The notes below the pieces were generated by a model. It saw only the letters and a list, made by a program, of their open reading frames with translations, did not search any database and was not told the origin of the DNA. From Glossina fuscipes (Eukaryota; Arthropoda; Insecta; Diptera; Glossinidae), in NCBI RefSeq assembly GCF_014805625.2, contig NW_023998426.1, positions 1,006,350-1,070,349 on the forward strand: a stretch of DNA of 64,000 nt, given 5' to 3'. Position numbers and translations under genes: made by a program. Position 1 is the stretch's first letter. Every line of letters begins with the position of its first letter. Shown one piece after another: positions 1 to 13,335 of the stretch.

Positions 1-619
1 AGATGCGAGTGTGGGAAATCGCTGGAACAATGTCCATTGACTCATTCCGCCATTCCGCTTTTCTGCCTAATTATCGATTGTTTCTCGCTCAAGTAAACAA
101 TAAAATGTTTGGCAAGCACTACAAGATTCCTTCTGGGATAAATATAATTTTCTTCTTCTTAACTTTTGTCGAGATGGACCTGAAAACCTATGAGTTGCGT
201 GTTTGTTCTTTTATGTTGAACTAGACTCATCAAGTTGCATAAAACTCACTTTGACAAACGTTTCGGGAAAAGCTACATAATGAATATCAACTAAACTGAT
301 CTGTTGGCTGAGCTGAATTCAAATCTACTTTTTACAAAGGAATAGTTTTACAACAAGTTAAAACGTATCTGTCGAGCGAAGTCGATCGTACACAAATTTG
401 AAAACAAAAAAGTTTCGTCAAACAAAAATTCGGTATTAAAGAAGTCCATGGGGAAAGGAACCCCAAAAAATAAGTCAATAAAACGTATCAATGCCCCAAA
501 TTTCAAATTGTACTCAAATCGTTCAACTGTAAGTTGAACGCGAAAATGAATGGGAAAATATGTAGATAGTAATTCTGAAAACGATCTTGAATCGATTGTT
601 ATAATAAAACGCAAATCTA

Positions 620-702
620 TCTGAAATCATTCTGTACGTCTTACATATATCCAAACAAACTTAGTACACCCTCCACTGCAAGTAACGGGTGTAGGGTGTA
701 AT
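620..702 (-). mobile_element. H1 hairpin-end fragment
   Basis: CAAACTTAGTACACCC followed by TCCACTGCAAGTAACGGGTGTAGGGTGTAA. Only the hairpin end and about 50 bp of body are recognisable. Confidence 0.5.
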
Positions 703-1181
703 TGGGGCAACTGTTCTTTACGCAAAATCTTTACGCAAAATGAATCTTTTGTTACATTCGCTTGGGTAGTGATTTTTCTATCATAATGACATGACATGAC
801 TATGCTTTTCGGAGACTAAATTAAATATCAAAGTCAAACATCATAAATCACAAAGAGTAATAATGAAAATTTTGCAAAAAACACACAAATAAACACAAAC
901 ACATATATATTCTAAAATCTGTAGTATATTTCTAAGCACTTATAAAAGCGGTTAAAACTCATTTATCATCCAAGATATGCGTACCACAATCTATTCATAC
1001 CCATATAAGCACTTATTTCTAATATAAAGATAAGAAATATTTGAACATTTTTAGAATATCACGCTTTCGCATCAGAATTTACAAAATTAAATCAGGGTGA
1101 AAAGATTTAATATAAATCGCAACACAAGCAATTATATAAACAATTTATTATATCTATATATATACATACACACATACACAA

Positions 1182-1206
1182 ATATATATATATATATATA
1201 TATATA
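1182..1206. repeat. (AT)n microsatellite
   Basis: Twelve AT units. Similar AT runs are at 32040-32062, 44170-44190, 44948-44972, 49657-49678 and 57227-57251. Confidence 0.93.
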
Positions 1207-2384
1207 GCATAAAAACAAATCGCTTGGTAGTATGATTAATAGTTGGCAAACAGGCAGACAGTTAGGAAGAGAGATTTATCACTAATCACCCATTACAACA
1301 CACATTTCGTGTTAATGAGTTCTCTCTCTAAGATTTTTTTTTTGTTGTTGTTGTTGTCGTTATTTTCAAAAAACATTTCATTAGACTCACTTGTTATTGA
1401 AAAAAAAAAAGAAAAAAAAAAAAAAACAAAAAGAGAGAAATCTCATAGTTAGTCAGTTGTCACAGTCGTCACGTGACTGCATTAAACATTGTTAAAGCTT
1501 TGCAAAAAAAAAAAAAAAAAAAATCATTTGTTTGTAATATGAAAGCATTGATTAATGAGTTCGTCATTGTGTGCGAGAGCAAGGTTTGTTTATTTGCTCT
1601 TTTTTTTTTTTTTTTTTTTTTTGCATTTCTCTTTTCAAGTCAAAGGGAAAGAGCTAGACGGAGGAGGAGATTAGCTTCTATCGAAAACGAACATTTTGAT
1701 ACCCATCATTTGTGAGATGTATGCTCCGCTTGAGGATGGTAGCTCCTAGCAACTTTTCAATATATAGGAGGATAAGCTGGGAGAGAGAGAGAGACTCTGT
1801 TTTAATTTTTGTGCGTGTGTTTCTTTAATATTTTTTTCACTCCTCCGTTATCTTTAAAGCTGAAGGCATTTTTAGTCATTTCTCTGATTTCAACTAAGAA
1901 AATCGCATTTTTCCAATGAAAAAAAAAAAAAAAAGTCGAAATTAATTGCAATCAAAACGTGATTTCAATGAAATCGCCTTGAAATCTACTGCATAGAGTT
2001 CATCTCTCTATTACTTGTCCCATCAGAAGTTCAATTAAATTTGGCAGCATTGGAAATTATATGCTACTACATACATATATATATTTCCATTGAAGTTTAG
2101 TGAATATTGAGATTAGCAGTAAGCGCTTATCGAAGATGATGGCCGGACTAAAAGGCAAAAACATTGAAGAATCAATAAAAATTGGCCGTAAGAAGCCATC
2201 TCATCAATGGCGATATGTGGGAGCGTGGCAACAGTTGATGCAGCTTCAGCGGCGATAGAGCAACCAGAGCAAAAAAAAAAGGGAACCAGAGAAAGAAGAA
2301 AAAAACCAGAAGACGTACGTAGACAGGAATAGAAGAAAATGTGGCTTAGAGATGATGAGCAGGCAGGTATGAAAGCACACACTA

Positions 2385-2500
2385 CTGCGTACCGGACAGA
2401 CAGATAGACAAATTTAAATTGAAAGAGTAAGTGATTTCCAATCGATCGGTATAGTAGAATCCTTCTGAGTCTTGTATACATCCATGCAAACCTAATATAA
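2385..2500 (-). mobile_element. H1 fragment
   Basis: GGACAGACAGATAGACAAAT, TTCCAATCGATCGGTATAGT and TACATCCATGCAAACCTAAT match the antisense H1 body near the hairpin end. Confidence 0.5.
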
Positions 2501-5500
2501 TCTTATTTTACAAACGCTCTAAAGCATAAAGAATCAAAATGTGTAGAGAAAAAGTGCCCCAAGTTGAAGTTAAGCCCTTCTTTAAATGGATTTGTGCTGA
2601 CGTAAGTTATGCTGCTTTCGCAGCCCTATACCAGATATTAATTTCATATTTTATTGGTTAACCTAGAATCAGATATTTATCCTCAACTAAATATTGCAAG
2701 TCCTAGAAGAAATGCAGAGGAAATGTCAATTCTAAACTATATATTAGATAGTACAAATTAATTCGGTGCATCTCTGACTGTTATGGATATTTCATAGTCA
2801 CAGCGGGTTTCCTTGCTTTCAGAGATGTCAGAGAGCTCTCATAAATATTGAGTTTATATCGTCTCGAGTATGATACAAAAAAAAACAGTTCTCCACTATG
2901 TTGAATAATTTAAATTTTGTATTAACTAAGCAATGGATTCTCGAGCAAAGTCATTAACAGCATCAGCAGACAGTTAGGCCCTTTGCTTGCTTGATAAAAT
3001 TTGAAATACGCTTAATGAGTTGCTTGATAAAAGAAGGAATAGAAGGAACAGGAGGAGAGATCAAAATAATAATAAAAAGTTTTGAAATTTTTTCTTTTTC
3101 CCCCCCCCAATCCAACAAGTTTAACTTTTAATTGTTTTCGTGTTTGCACAAAGGAAATCGATGTCTTACTATTATGAGCTCATTAACCTTCGCATTCCGG
3201 TGTCATTGCAAACAGATTATGCATAAGTTACGTTAACAATACTCTTCACGCTCGACTTTCATTCATCGTGGCCGACTCTTAAGCTTCAAATCTTCAAAGC
3301 CAAAGCTAATAACTTTTACTTGAAACAATTCCTAAACAAGCTTTTGGGCGTCAAACAAAAAAAATGAATCCTTAGAAGTAAATCCCAGATCTCAATCTAT
3401 AACGTCGTCTAGTAACTTCTCGTAGACAATGGACTTTAATTTTAGATTCGTTGCAAATATTTGCTTAAATTACCTCAAAGTACCCAATAAAACGGTACGT
3501 TCCTATCTAACAAAAGACTATACTTAAAGTTGTCGACATCGAAGATTTGCCTTAAGGCCAACTTCTGCTTGTTACCTCATGTTAATATTAACATTTTATA
3601 AAACAATTGAGAGAAATTTTATAAAATTTTCTTATTCTTTTCATCTCACATACCCATAACTAATTAGATTAATTTAACTTATCATCTTTGTAATTACAAG
3701 ATGTATAACATAAATAAGTCATTTTTTGTTGGGGACATTGCAAGCCGTAGCTCAAACTTAATATATCGAGCGTTGGCGACTATAAAAACGTAAAGAACAA
3801 AATGTTAAATTAGTTACATTAAATGCTTATTCAAACACACATACACAAACACGCACGCATACATACGCACAAAACGCTATGTTTTTATTACGTAAACGCG
3901 AGTTGCCTAGTGCCATAGTTATTGTTATATTTATTGTTGTTGTTGTTGTTGTTTTTTGTTATTATTGTTTTATGTAATTTTCTAGGCTTTTTAATATGCA
4001 GCAATAGCAACATCAGACTAAAGTTTAATCTTAACACACAACCCCACTAAATGTCTGTCATCAGCAGAGGTATCGTGACAAACGTACTTCATCCATCCAT
4101 ATAGAACACATAGAGGCGTTCACGACTGAGTGTATGTATTCTGAATGCCTGAGTAGGTAGATATTGACTTGAATTGTTTCGCATGTATGCTAGAGTCACT
4201 TGTTGTCACAATTGTCATTGTGCATCATAAGCGTACACATCAATAAACTCATGCTCGAGAACTGAATTACATATAAAACAAAATATGCGTATATTGCACG
4301 GTTTTATTTTCATTGTTAGTTTTTTTTTTTTTTTTTTTAATGAAAACAAAAGCAGATATCGATATTTTAAATGCGAAACATGTTGTAGAGAGGAAGAAGC
4401 AAAACGAATTAAGAACGAATTTTGAATGCTTGTAAATCTAAAATTTAAGGCAAATTTTTTTTTTTGATATCTCAATTTAGATTTATATTCCTGACTGGGG
4501 TTGGTGTGAGTACTTGAGTTTTACATAAGTAAATTGCAAAGTTTGTTCGTTTATTAGTGACAAAGAGAGACACAGTCAGATGGATAGAGAGAGAGAAATT
4601 CGATTGGAATCAATTTCATTAAGAATTTTGTCATGCAGTTCGTAATAGCAATGCGTTTTTCGTATGATTGCATACGAAACAACAAAATTCACATACCCTT
4701 GTCCTCTAATGTAGAATAGAACGAAACGTCTAAGCGAACGAACAAATAACTATTTATGTTGCTTTATATGTATTATACATAAGATATATGTTATACATAT
4801 ACATAAATAGTGCATATATATATATATGTATATTATAGGTCAAGGTAATCTGGTTTATATTGTTCTACTCTATCTCTCTATCTCTTTTTTTTTCTTTATT
4901 TATTTATTTTATTTATTTATTTATTTTTTTTGCTTTATTAATGTAGAGTCGCAAATGTACTAAAATTGAAAATTTATTGAACTGAACAAATGTAACAATA
5001 ACCAAAGCAAGAGCATAAGAAAATCGAATCAAAATGAAACTAACTTCAGTACATCCTGCACTTGATTAGGACAGTAGTAGGTAGGTATGCTCTTCGTTAA
5101 ATCATATAAAATAAAACCATTCAAAGGTAGAGAAGTTCGAAGGAAACAAAAATAAATGCTTCCAACTAAAATTTAATTCGGATAGATCGATCGATTACAA
5201 AAAAAAAAAAAAACAAAAAAAATTTTAAAAAAGATGACGAAATATTTTTCATAGCTGCGTGAAAAGTAGATGAAGGTTACAACAAAAAAAACCATAAATT
5301 TCAAAGAAAGTGGACGCAAACTGAAACGTAACGAAAACCCACACTCCTGCGTTCATTTCGAACGTCCTATAGGAACGAACAATAGCAAGAAACACGACCT
5401 GTAAAGGTTAAGCAGATAAAATCTATTAAAAAATATGATTTCGTCAGCGACCTCCAACCTAAAGCAAATATCGAATTTCGATTTGATTCAAAAAGTTTAG

Positions 5501-5577
5501 GAAAATGTTTATCTAAAAGATCTATAAACGTTTGACACACATCTTTATATACGTAACGTATTGTAAGACGGTAACCC
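2501..5577. other. Non-coding, transposon-poor DNA
   Basis: AT-rich with (TTG)n, (TTTA)n near 4896-4926 and long A/T runs. No repeat family and no exon recognised. Composition resembles a large fly intron, a 3'UTR or a regulatory region; which one cannot be told. Confidence 0.55.
3934..3952 (+). repeat. (TTG)n microsatellite
   Basis: Six TTG units. An (AAC)n counterpart lies at 12828-12858; both sit in transposon-poor DNA. Confidence 0.9.
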
Positions 5578-5716
5578 GGTAAAGGCGAAGGTGATCACAA
5601 CGCTAAAGTAATGAACTCTTGCTTTACCTCTCCAATCTCTGTTCGTTGCTCCTGATCACACACTTCGCCTTCGCTTTACCTACATTGAGTCTCACCCACG
5701 AGGGTTTTTTCCCTCG
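5578..5716. repeat. Fold-back sequence and adjacent hairpin
   Basis: GGTAAAGGCGAAGGTGATCA (5578-5597) pairs with TGATCACACACTTCGCCTTCGCTTTACC (5653-5680) with a small bulge. A second stem CGAGGG/CCCTCG (5699-5704, 5711-5716) with a T6 loop follows. Could be a remnant foldback or MITE. Confidence 0.55.
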
Positions 5717-5944
5717 AGTAAAAGTGAACGCTTGTCAAACCAAGTCCATTGTCCAAACATAACAATTTTTTCTTACTCTTTTATACTACCAGGGGATGAG
5801 TATGAATATATAAAAAAAAGAACAAACTAAAGCATTATTCCAGTAGACAAGAAATTTAATTACCTTCAACAACTTCAAAAACATAGCCTCATTCTAATTG
5901 GGTTTTTTTCAAATAAGGAAGGAAGCGAAGATAAAAACCTGGGT

Positions 5945-6375
5945 TTTATTAAAAATTAATATTCGGTGGAGTGTCCTTTTTGCTTAATAACGTCACATAT
6001 TTTGTGTAGTTTTGCTCGCATAGGAAACGGGGATCTTACTCCATTCTTCTTATAGTCTATTTAGGGACTTAGGAGAACCTATCTTTCCAAAATACAAAAT
6101 TTCGATGTAGTTCCTTCCAAATTTTGCTTCAATATCCTTAAATAACCTAACTTGTTTACCATCACATTCATAAACACCAATTTTCCGACTCCACTGACCC
6201 AATACATACCAACCTATAACATGATGCTTGCCATGCTCGCCGTAAGCCTTTGGTACAAGAACGTGGTAGGAAGTTTAGACGGGGAAGAATTGAGCGTTTT
6301 CCCTTGCAAATTCTAGTCTTAGCTTCCTATTACGCTCTTTTACGAACGTCTGTAGGAAAATACCTTCCAAACTAG
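5945..6375 (-). mobile_element. Tc1-like transposase remnant
   Basis: Reading the minus strand with frame changes gives RNRKLRLEFAREN, then GEHGKHHVIGWYVLGQWSRK (compare the KHGGGSVMVWGC.S..G.G block of Tc1 transposases), EEWSKIP and KTTQN followed by CDVIKQKGHSTEY (compare the LLEEWNKIP ... VIK.KG..T.Y C-terminus). Stops and frameshifts are frequent and most of the DDE core is missing. Termini were not seen. Confidence 0.65.
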
Positions 6376-6997
6376 AAAATGTCGCCTATATTCACCTATA
6401 CCACGTCAATCTATACGAAAGTACCTGCCGAAAGAGCACAAGAAATTCAACCTTTTCTTTCGGGAACCACTTTGAAATTTGGTATATTTAGCTTACTTGG
6501 GAGGTATTTTCTCATAGATTCATGCAGGGTCCACAAAAATATTTTCCGTGTTTCAGCCGGGACGGAGCAGGCGGAAGCCTGCTTTGAATTTGGAAAAATT
6601 TAATTATATGTCAACTGTAAATATTTCACTAAACTCTGTTGTGGAGTTTGCTGGGCTCTGTTAAGAAATTTGGTTGATGACCTTGATAATTAAATTCGAA
6701 TTTATCTTCGTACCTTTATCTAAATAAATAAGTAAATAAGAGTTGAAAGGTGAGAGGTGGGAAGCAAATATCACATAAGGGGTATACTCGCACAATCTGT
6801 AATCGTAACGCATTCTAAGCATAGAAGGGAAACAGTCAGTTAGATCGCCACAAGCAGGCTATGTTTAGCAGTGTCTTGTATAAAAAGTAAAGACTTCGAA
6901 AAAGACGTCCTAAACTGCAAAGAATATGGAAAGGATTAAAAAGTTTATAAATGAATCCATGTTGATTAAGTGCAGTTAACTGAAATTGACTAACTAC

Positions 6998-7093
6998 GCG
7001 ACGAAGCAAGCTCGCGTATCGGAGAATCGCCTACGACTAAGACTACCAAGTCAGTGTTCGCAGGTTCAAACATCAGTGCGGTAGAGTTTTCTG
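6998..7093 (+). mobile_element. Degraded SINE copy (tRNA-like head)
   Basis: AAGTCAGTGTTCGCAGGTTC followed by AAACATCAGTGCGGTAGAGTTTT matches the box B region and following body of the SINE; the tail is missing. It directly abuts an H1 copy that starts at about 7105. Confidence 0.55.
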
Positions 7094-7104
7094 TTTTTCG
7101 TAAC

Positions 7105-7430
7105 TGTGTATGGATTACGCAGGAAAACTTGAGATAGACCCATTTTTTATTAACACGATCGATTCAAAGTCATTTTCTGCATTCACTCAAATGTCCGTGT
7201 ATCCATCTAGTTGTCTGTTGTTCAACCTACAGACCGGCATTTTCGAGATATTTCAATGAAACATCGTATACCGATATATTTTGGCCAAAGGGCGAATGAT
7301 ATTAAAAATGATCCGGATTGGATCAATATAAGGCTGTATTTTGAAAAGTCGTTTTACCAATAACTGTATGAAGTCAAATGGTCTACGGTATTTAGTAGTG
7401 GACCGCGTCTCATTACAGAGCTTTCACTTG
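7105..7430 (+). mobile_element. H1 element, missing its hairpin end
   Basis: ATGGATTACGCAGGAAAAC, TTGAGATAGACCCATTTTTT, TCAACCTACAGACCGGCATT, TTGGCCAAAGGGCGAATGA and TTTTGAAAAGTCGTTTTACC. It follows directly after a degraded SINE. Confidence 0.65.
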
Positions 7431-10396
7431 TATTATAATCGAAACATATTTTATATATAACCAATATCTATATTAAAAGTTCTCGATCGATGTATTGGCA
7501 TGCACCCAGACAACACCTTCAGGAGCCAAATCCATTTACTACGAATAGCTGCCAAATGCGGTAAATTATAATTCGCACTTAAAAATGCTTGAAACGGAAA
7601 ACCTATTTGGCTCAAATGCTATACAATGTAAGTCGAGAAGTAGATATTTTTCATTAAGAATCTAAAACTCTTTTTGTGCGATACGTGGTTCGCAAAAATT
7701 ATCAGTAAATTCAGTTGGCATGAAACGAATAGATTTTCTCGCGTCCATTTACCCATCGCCTGTTGCGCAATTCAAAAATTTTGGAATTTATTAATTCAAG
7801 CTTTTATTTTTTCGCTTAGGACTTACAGATATAAGTCGCACAAGTCCGGATTTTTTTTGTGGAAAATTTAGCGTAAAAAGAATTCCAGGTGTATTGTCTT
7901 TATATGATAAAGCGAATTGCATAAGCACACGGCGTATGATTAATGCGAAATTGTGTTATTTATCAAAAAGTAATTTATCATTTTCCTATGCTATGCAAAA
8001 GATTTTATATATTGGAGAATATATATAAAGGAATTCTTTCATTTGCTCATTTCATTAACGTACAGGAAAGCTTATATAGACTCTGTGAAAATTAAATGGA
8101 CGGTGGGGCCACACGCTGCAATGTTGTTTCAACAGCCACAAATGCGTTGGATTTAATCATGAATGGATGCAAACAAATATAAAAAGTTTCTCCCGAGGTT
8201 ACTCTTAGTTATTACGTTAAAAAACTTTCAAGTCGATAAAGGCTCGTCATGTTTCCGTCTCGAGATTTTAAGGAATTCCCTGACGAAATTTGATCGAAAA
8301 CCAATGCTCTGCAAGGCTTCGCGAAAAAAGAGGCGGAAGAGCTTGATGATCCATATAATTACAAGCATTTGAATATTATAGTGTGATCGCATACTATCGT
8401 ATGCATCCACTTGAAGTGTGACAAAATTATGCGACTTCAGCATAATCCTTTTGATAAAATAAAAATAAAATGTCACACTTCACTTCGCATGTAAACAGTG
8501 ATAATTCTGTTTATATAAGAATAATCTAGTGTGTGATAAGGATAATTTAGTAAGCAATTACAATCCTGTTTAGAATAAGATAAGAATAATTTAGTGTAAA
8601 AATTTAGTATAAATAGTGCCTAAGAAAGTAAAGAAAATCAGTTCTCATCAGAGTTCACATAAAGCAACTCAACCTAGCGTTTTACTCGCTAATAGCACTA
8701 GGCATTCAATCTGCCTGAACCATTAAGATTAGTGACCGTCTTATGCCGAGACACTTTGGCATTATAAAAGATGGATAGACTTGGCGTACTGCAGCCGACC
8801 AGCTTAGGGCCTAAACAGATAATCTAAACACATGATACTCTATCAACTTTATTACAATATGTATGTATGTGTGGTATGTATGTCAGCAATCATTCAAGAG
8901 ATGTCCCCTATATGCGTAGTAAGGTGCTGGTTAGGAAAAAGTCGAAAAAAGTCGGGAGGACATAGAGTGTGACCACGGCCTAACGAATGTATAGTATGGC
9001 CAGCCGGTATAGAGCTGACGCCTTTAGCGACTGTGCGTTTACAACGGGTACGAACAACCCGCAAACCGAGTTGAGTTTTGATCACCGAAACACCGACTTG
9101 ATAGTCACGGCTACTTTTCTACTCGGCTACGCGGCTGTGTCATAAATATTTTATTAAATTTGTACAAATGGGACCTCCATTATTTTTGGCTTAGAGAGGA
9201 ATCTCTTATTGCCTCTAGCTTCTTATAGAATTCATTGTAAATTTATAGACGTGCCTACTCTAGACAAGACAACATTTTTGCTATGGTCATATGTTCTTGA
9301 TTAACATATGTTATGAATGCACTAACTTTGCTAACAGGTCTGCTGAATAAAATAAATATATGTTTTCGTAGTGGTATGAATTATATAATCCGCTCAAAAG
9401 TATTCTTGAAAAGTCTAACAAGTGTTACTCACTTTTTTGTCTTTCGATGTCTCTATGGCATCTATTAAACGAGCTATACTCGTAAGTAAAGCGTAAGTAA
9501 AGGAAAGTGATTATCTATAAACGCCAGGGTATACTTCTTAGACAAGTGAGTTTATAATTACATATAAACGCCGTCCATTAAGAATTTTATGTAAAATATT
9601 TCATGAATTATTAGTCAGACAATGGCTTTATTAACAAAGATACAAAATTTATGGGAAATGTTGCTGCACTGCTTTGCTCGCTTGCTCGTTTGGTTTGCTC
9701 TTGTAGTTGTGGGCTGTGTAGTTGAATTTTCTTGCCAAGTTAATTATAGCTTAATTATTAATTGTTAGTGTTTAAGGTGTTTGACTGAAATTAGCTGAAC
9801 CATGATTTGATGAATAATCGAATGATTGCAAAATGAATGAACAGAATACATTTACATTATTCATCGATTATTCTTTTAATTTAAATTTTTTAAAGTTTTT
9901 TAAAACAAAAGGAATGATTATATTATTCGGTTTTTTTTGGTAAAGAATAAAAAGATCGAGGCGAGATCGAACCAAGTGATGGCTTATCCGCTAGATTGTG
10001 AATGCATTGCATGGCTAACATTTTTTGTTTCCTAAGTTTGTCTCCTTTACAGCGAAGGGAAAAATAAGACCAAAAAAGGATTGGCAGACATCGTAGCATC
10101 GTTGGTCTAACTGTAAAAGATTTCATTTAATACCAGATAAGTGTTAGGACCCGAAATGAAATCAATTTCTAAAGGATCGTTAAGCATGTAATTGCTCTAG
10201 TGGTGCCGGCTGTATCATAAGAACACATTCACGCCATTGATCATTTTATTGCTACGCTCTCAAGGCTCATTATCGTTCTTATCACACAAAAAAAGCACAA
10301 CTTAAGTTTCTTCTTTTCTTTTGTAACATTGTTCGTTCGGTCGCATCCATGTTTTTGAGATCGATTCGAGGGCATTCAAAACGTCAACTATTGCAC
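7431..10396. other. Intergenic DNA with an unassigned LTR-like stretch
   Basis: No gene recognised. At about 8,381-8,740 short recurring AAGAATAATTTAGTGTA-type motifs lead to a TATAAATAG box, faintly like a solo LTR, but neither ends nor duplication could be set. The rest is unassigned. Confidence 0.4.
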
Positions 10397-13074
10397 TATT
10401 GCGAAGCGAAGAGACTAAGGCAAAGGTAATCTCCTTTCTTCAATTTAAAGACCTCGATGGCCCGAAGTACGGGAAATGCAAATTTGAATCTAAAGGGGAA
10501 AAAACATTTGATCCACATGATAACTTTACAGCCAAAACCTTAATTTTTACGACCAGGAAAACGTTTACCGCAGACATTACACACACGGACAAAGGAAAGT
10601 GCTTAAGAGAGAACACTACGATAACAGGCTTAAGAAGAGCTTGTTGTGGCAACTTTTCCGAGATGGAGAGAAAGAAATAACATTCGGTGGGCGATTGTTA
10701 AGCAGATATCTAATTATTAAAAAGACAAACTGTTTAAGAAGTTTTAAAAATTGGCAACTCCGCAGCTATTCTTACGAGGCATCTTTAAATGAAAGATCCT
10801 GTTTCGATGCTAATTTGACTCTGGCAATAACAAAAAAAAAAAAAAGAAAACTTTTAATAATACATTTACCGCAACCGCCAATTTGACGAATCACTATAGG
10901 ATCACTATGGATATCTTCAGATATTATATATTGGTATTTAATGATTTAATTTAGCAAATGTACATGCCAACTCTTTCCGGGACACGCCCACCTTGCTGTT
11001 TTTAGATGTGGTATACTTGCTTTTAACGAAAATCATCAGTTTGATGCGTAAATTTTGTGAGTCGTCACAGTCGCAAAAATAAGCATAGGAAGCCGAAATT
11101 CGGCGCAGGCATTCCTTGATCAATTAGAAATGTGTGATTAAAGAATGCAAGTGATCCAATTAGATAGATGCTCACAATATATTTCTAAGAAACTATTAGC
11201 TAAATGTTCGCCACAACCATCTGCGGGTTCAGTATAAAATTGCACTCGATCAGTTTAATTGTAAGTCCACGGTTAACAACAACCATGCGACATTTTTAAT
11301 AGACCCGTGCGATTTTTGGATAGTACTAAACTTCAAAACTTCGTGACATTTCCGGAATTAGTTTACAATTTGCAGTTATTGCACTTCGACTGCTTTTGTA
11401 ATCTTCGAAACCACGGAAAAATCTGAATTTCATGTCTCGATTGATTTTTGAAGAGAAAAAATACCGCTCCAACTCAGCATTGACTTGAAACGTGCTGATT
11501 AGCATTATCCAGAAATCATATAAGTCTCTTAAAAGTGTTGTCATGTATGCGTCAGACCGGAGACTTATTGAGTGATGTAAAAAATGGAAGCTTTTTTTTT
11601 TCTGTTATTTTCATTTTAAAAAATGACTGCTATTAATTAATTAATAATTAATTTCAAATTTAGTATATATTTACTTGATTAGTTATTAATTCAACATTTT
11701 AATATTCATATGTATAAATAAATTTATCATTTTTTTTGGGTTATTGAGAGAGAACGCTTTAGCTGAATTTAAAACAATAATAATAAAAAACAAATAATAA
11801 ATAAACGGAAAACATTAAATCACACAGAGATATGTAACTAATATTGGAATCGCTGGTTACATTCTTCCCTTTCTCCCTTATGAAGGAATAGTGGGCTGAC
11901 TTGCCATAGTAAAAAGCACAAATTGATCTTGCGGGTATCAAACCACTTATCTGTTACTGACGCTTTGAAAGTCATTCAAAACAAAAAAAAATAAAAATCC
12001 TAACGTGAAGAAACTTGAAAGCGAAACGTTCGTTTCTTGGACTCATGGTATAAAAATGAAGATTTATCTTCGAAATAGAGCAAAATTCATACGTTTTCGA
12101 GTACCATCGACTCACTACTTGTTAAGTGTTCCGAGCTAGTTCGAGTGACCTTATACAGGACGGTCATAAAATTTCTTTTTAAATTTTTAATAGTCACTGA
12201 CCATAACTTCCAACCTAAATCGAATCAAATGATTTTGCTTTTGCCAAACGTTTATTATAAATCGTCTGAATTTTAACAAATATATTTCATTTTTTTTTTT
12301 TAATAAGTGCTCTTAATAAAAATGCCTTAAGCTTGAAGCTTAAACTTAAACTTGCTAAGAGTTGCTATTGAAGAAGAAAAAGAGAAAAATCCAAACGCCA
12401 AACTATTAAAAAAATTATATTTTAATTTCGAAGCTATTTAACAAAGTTCATGACAATTAATCTTCTCTGTGATTCATTCATTATGATGCACACACACAAA
12501 CACACACACAATCATATATATGATATTACATAGATATGATCCTTCTCTGTACGTAGATACGTACGAGTGTATTGTTTACGTTGTTTTCTAAGCGCAACAT
12601 ATTGTAGTTTAGTTAGGTTTTTCATAACTTTTCCTATTTAATTTTTTTTTCGTTTATTTCTTTTTTTTTCTTTTTTTTTTTGGACAAAATATAAGCCTGC
12701 AATTATTTCTGAACCAACAATTAAATGGCTTTGTGCTCGAAATGCAAGTGTTGAGCGAGAAGAGAAGGGAAAAATGTAAGCTGAACACTTACACCACTAA
12801 AATGTTGTGTACATGCCGGTATATTGACAACAACACCAACAACAACAACAACAACAAATTTCATTCATCTGCGTAATTACAGACCCGTAAAATGCAACAA
12901 TAATTGTTGTTGCTGGTAGTTGCTATACAACTAAATATAAGCAACGGCAAGCGTAAGGGAAATAAAAAAAATTTAAAAAAATGAAAAAATTTTAAAAAAA
13001 CTAAACCAGAAAGAAAATTACTTATGGTTCAAGTCGAATGGCAGTTGCAATTCAAATTGTTGTATGGGCTTTAA
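10397..13074. other. Intergenic DNA
   Basis: Two overlapping open frames of 93-95 codons (10399-10886) have no recognisable domain. The minus strand at about 10,550-10,590 reads VCNVCGKRFPGRKN, like the start of one C2H2 finger, without the His pair. The rest is AT-rich with simple sequence. Confidence 0.4.
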
Positions 13075-13335
13075 ACCCAGGACTTTTGTTCGAACTAAGA
13101 CAGATAGTGGTTTAGTTTACAAGAGGCAGGAATAGAAAGATATAATACCAAGTAGTTCTAATGCAAATTCTTAGATGGAAGTTAGACTCAGAGCCTATTC
13201 GAGAATTGCGTGTTGAAAAAACTAAGACAGGTTGTGTTTAGTCTTCAAGATGTAGAAAGAGAAGAAACAGAAGAACTGGGAAGTCAAACTTTTGGATGTA
13301 ATGTAAGCCAACGACCTATTCGAGAATTATCTGAT
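13075..13335 (+). repeat. Diverged tandem duplication, about 125-bp period
   Basis: GAACTAAGACAGATAGTGG with CAAGAGGCAGGAATAGAAAG (13,093) recurs as AAACTAAGACAGGTTGTG with CAAGATGTAGAAAGAGAAG (13,218). CCTATTCGAGAATT occurs near 13,195 and 13,315. Confidence 0.6.

Larger units (their letters stand above)
1..2384. other. Non-coding, AT-rich, transposon-poor DNA
   Basis: Apart from the H1 end at 620-702, only simple sequence is seen: AT run, A and T runs up to about 23 nt (1503-1521, 1600-1622). Short open frames have low-complexity Lys/Phe-rich products and no recognisable domain. Confidence 0.6.

Noticed and set aside
10540..10600. C2H2 zinc-finger gene on the minus strand
   Set aside because: Only one CxxCGKRF-like start is visible, the His pair is missing and stops follow; it may be chance or a very old fragment.
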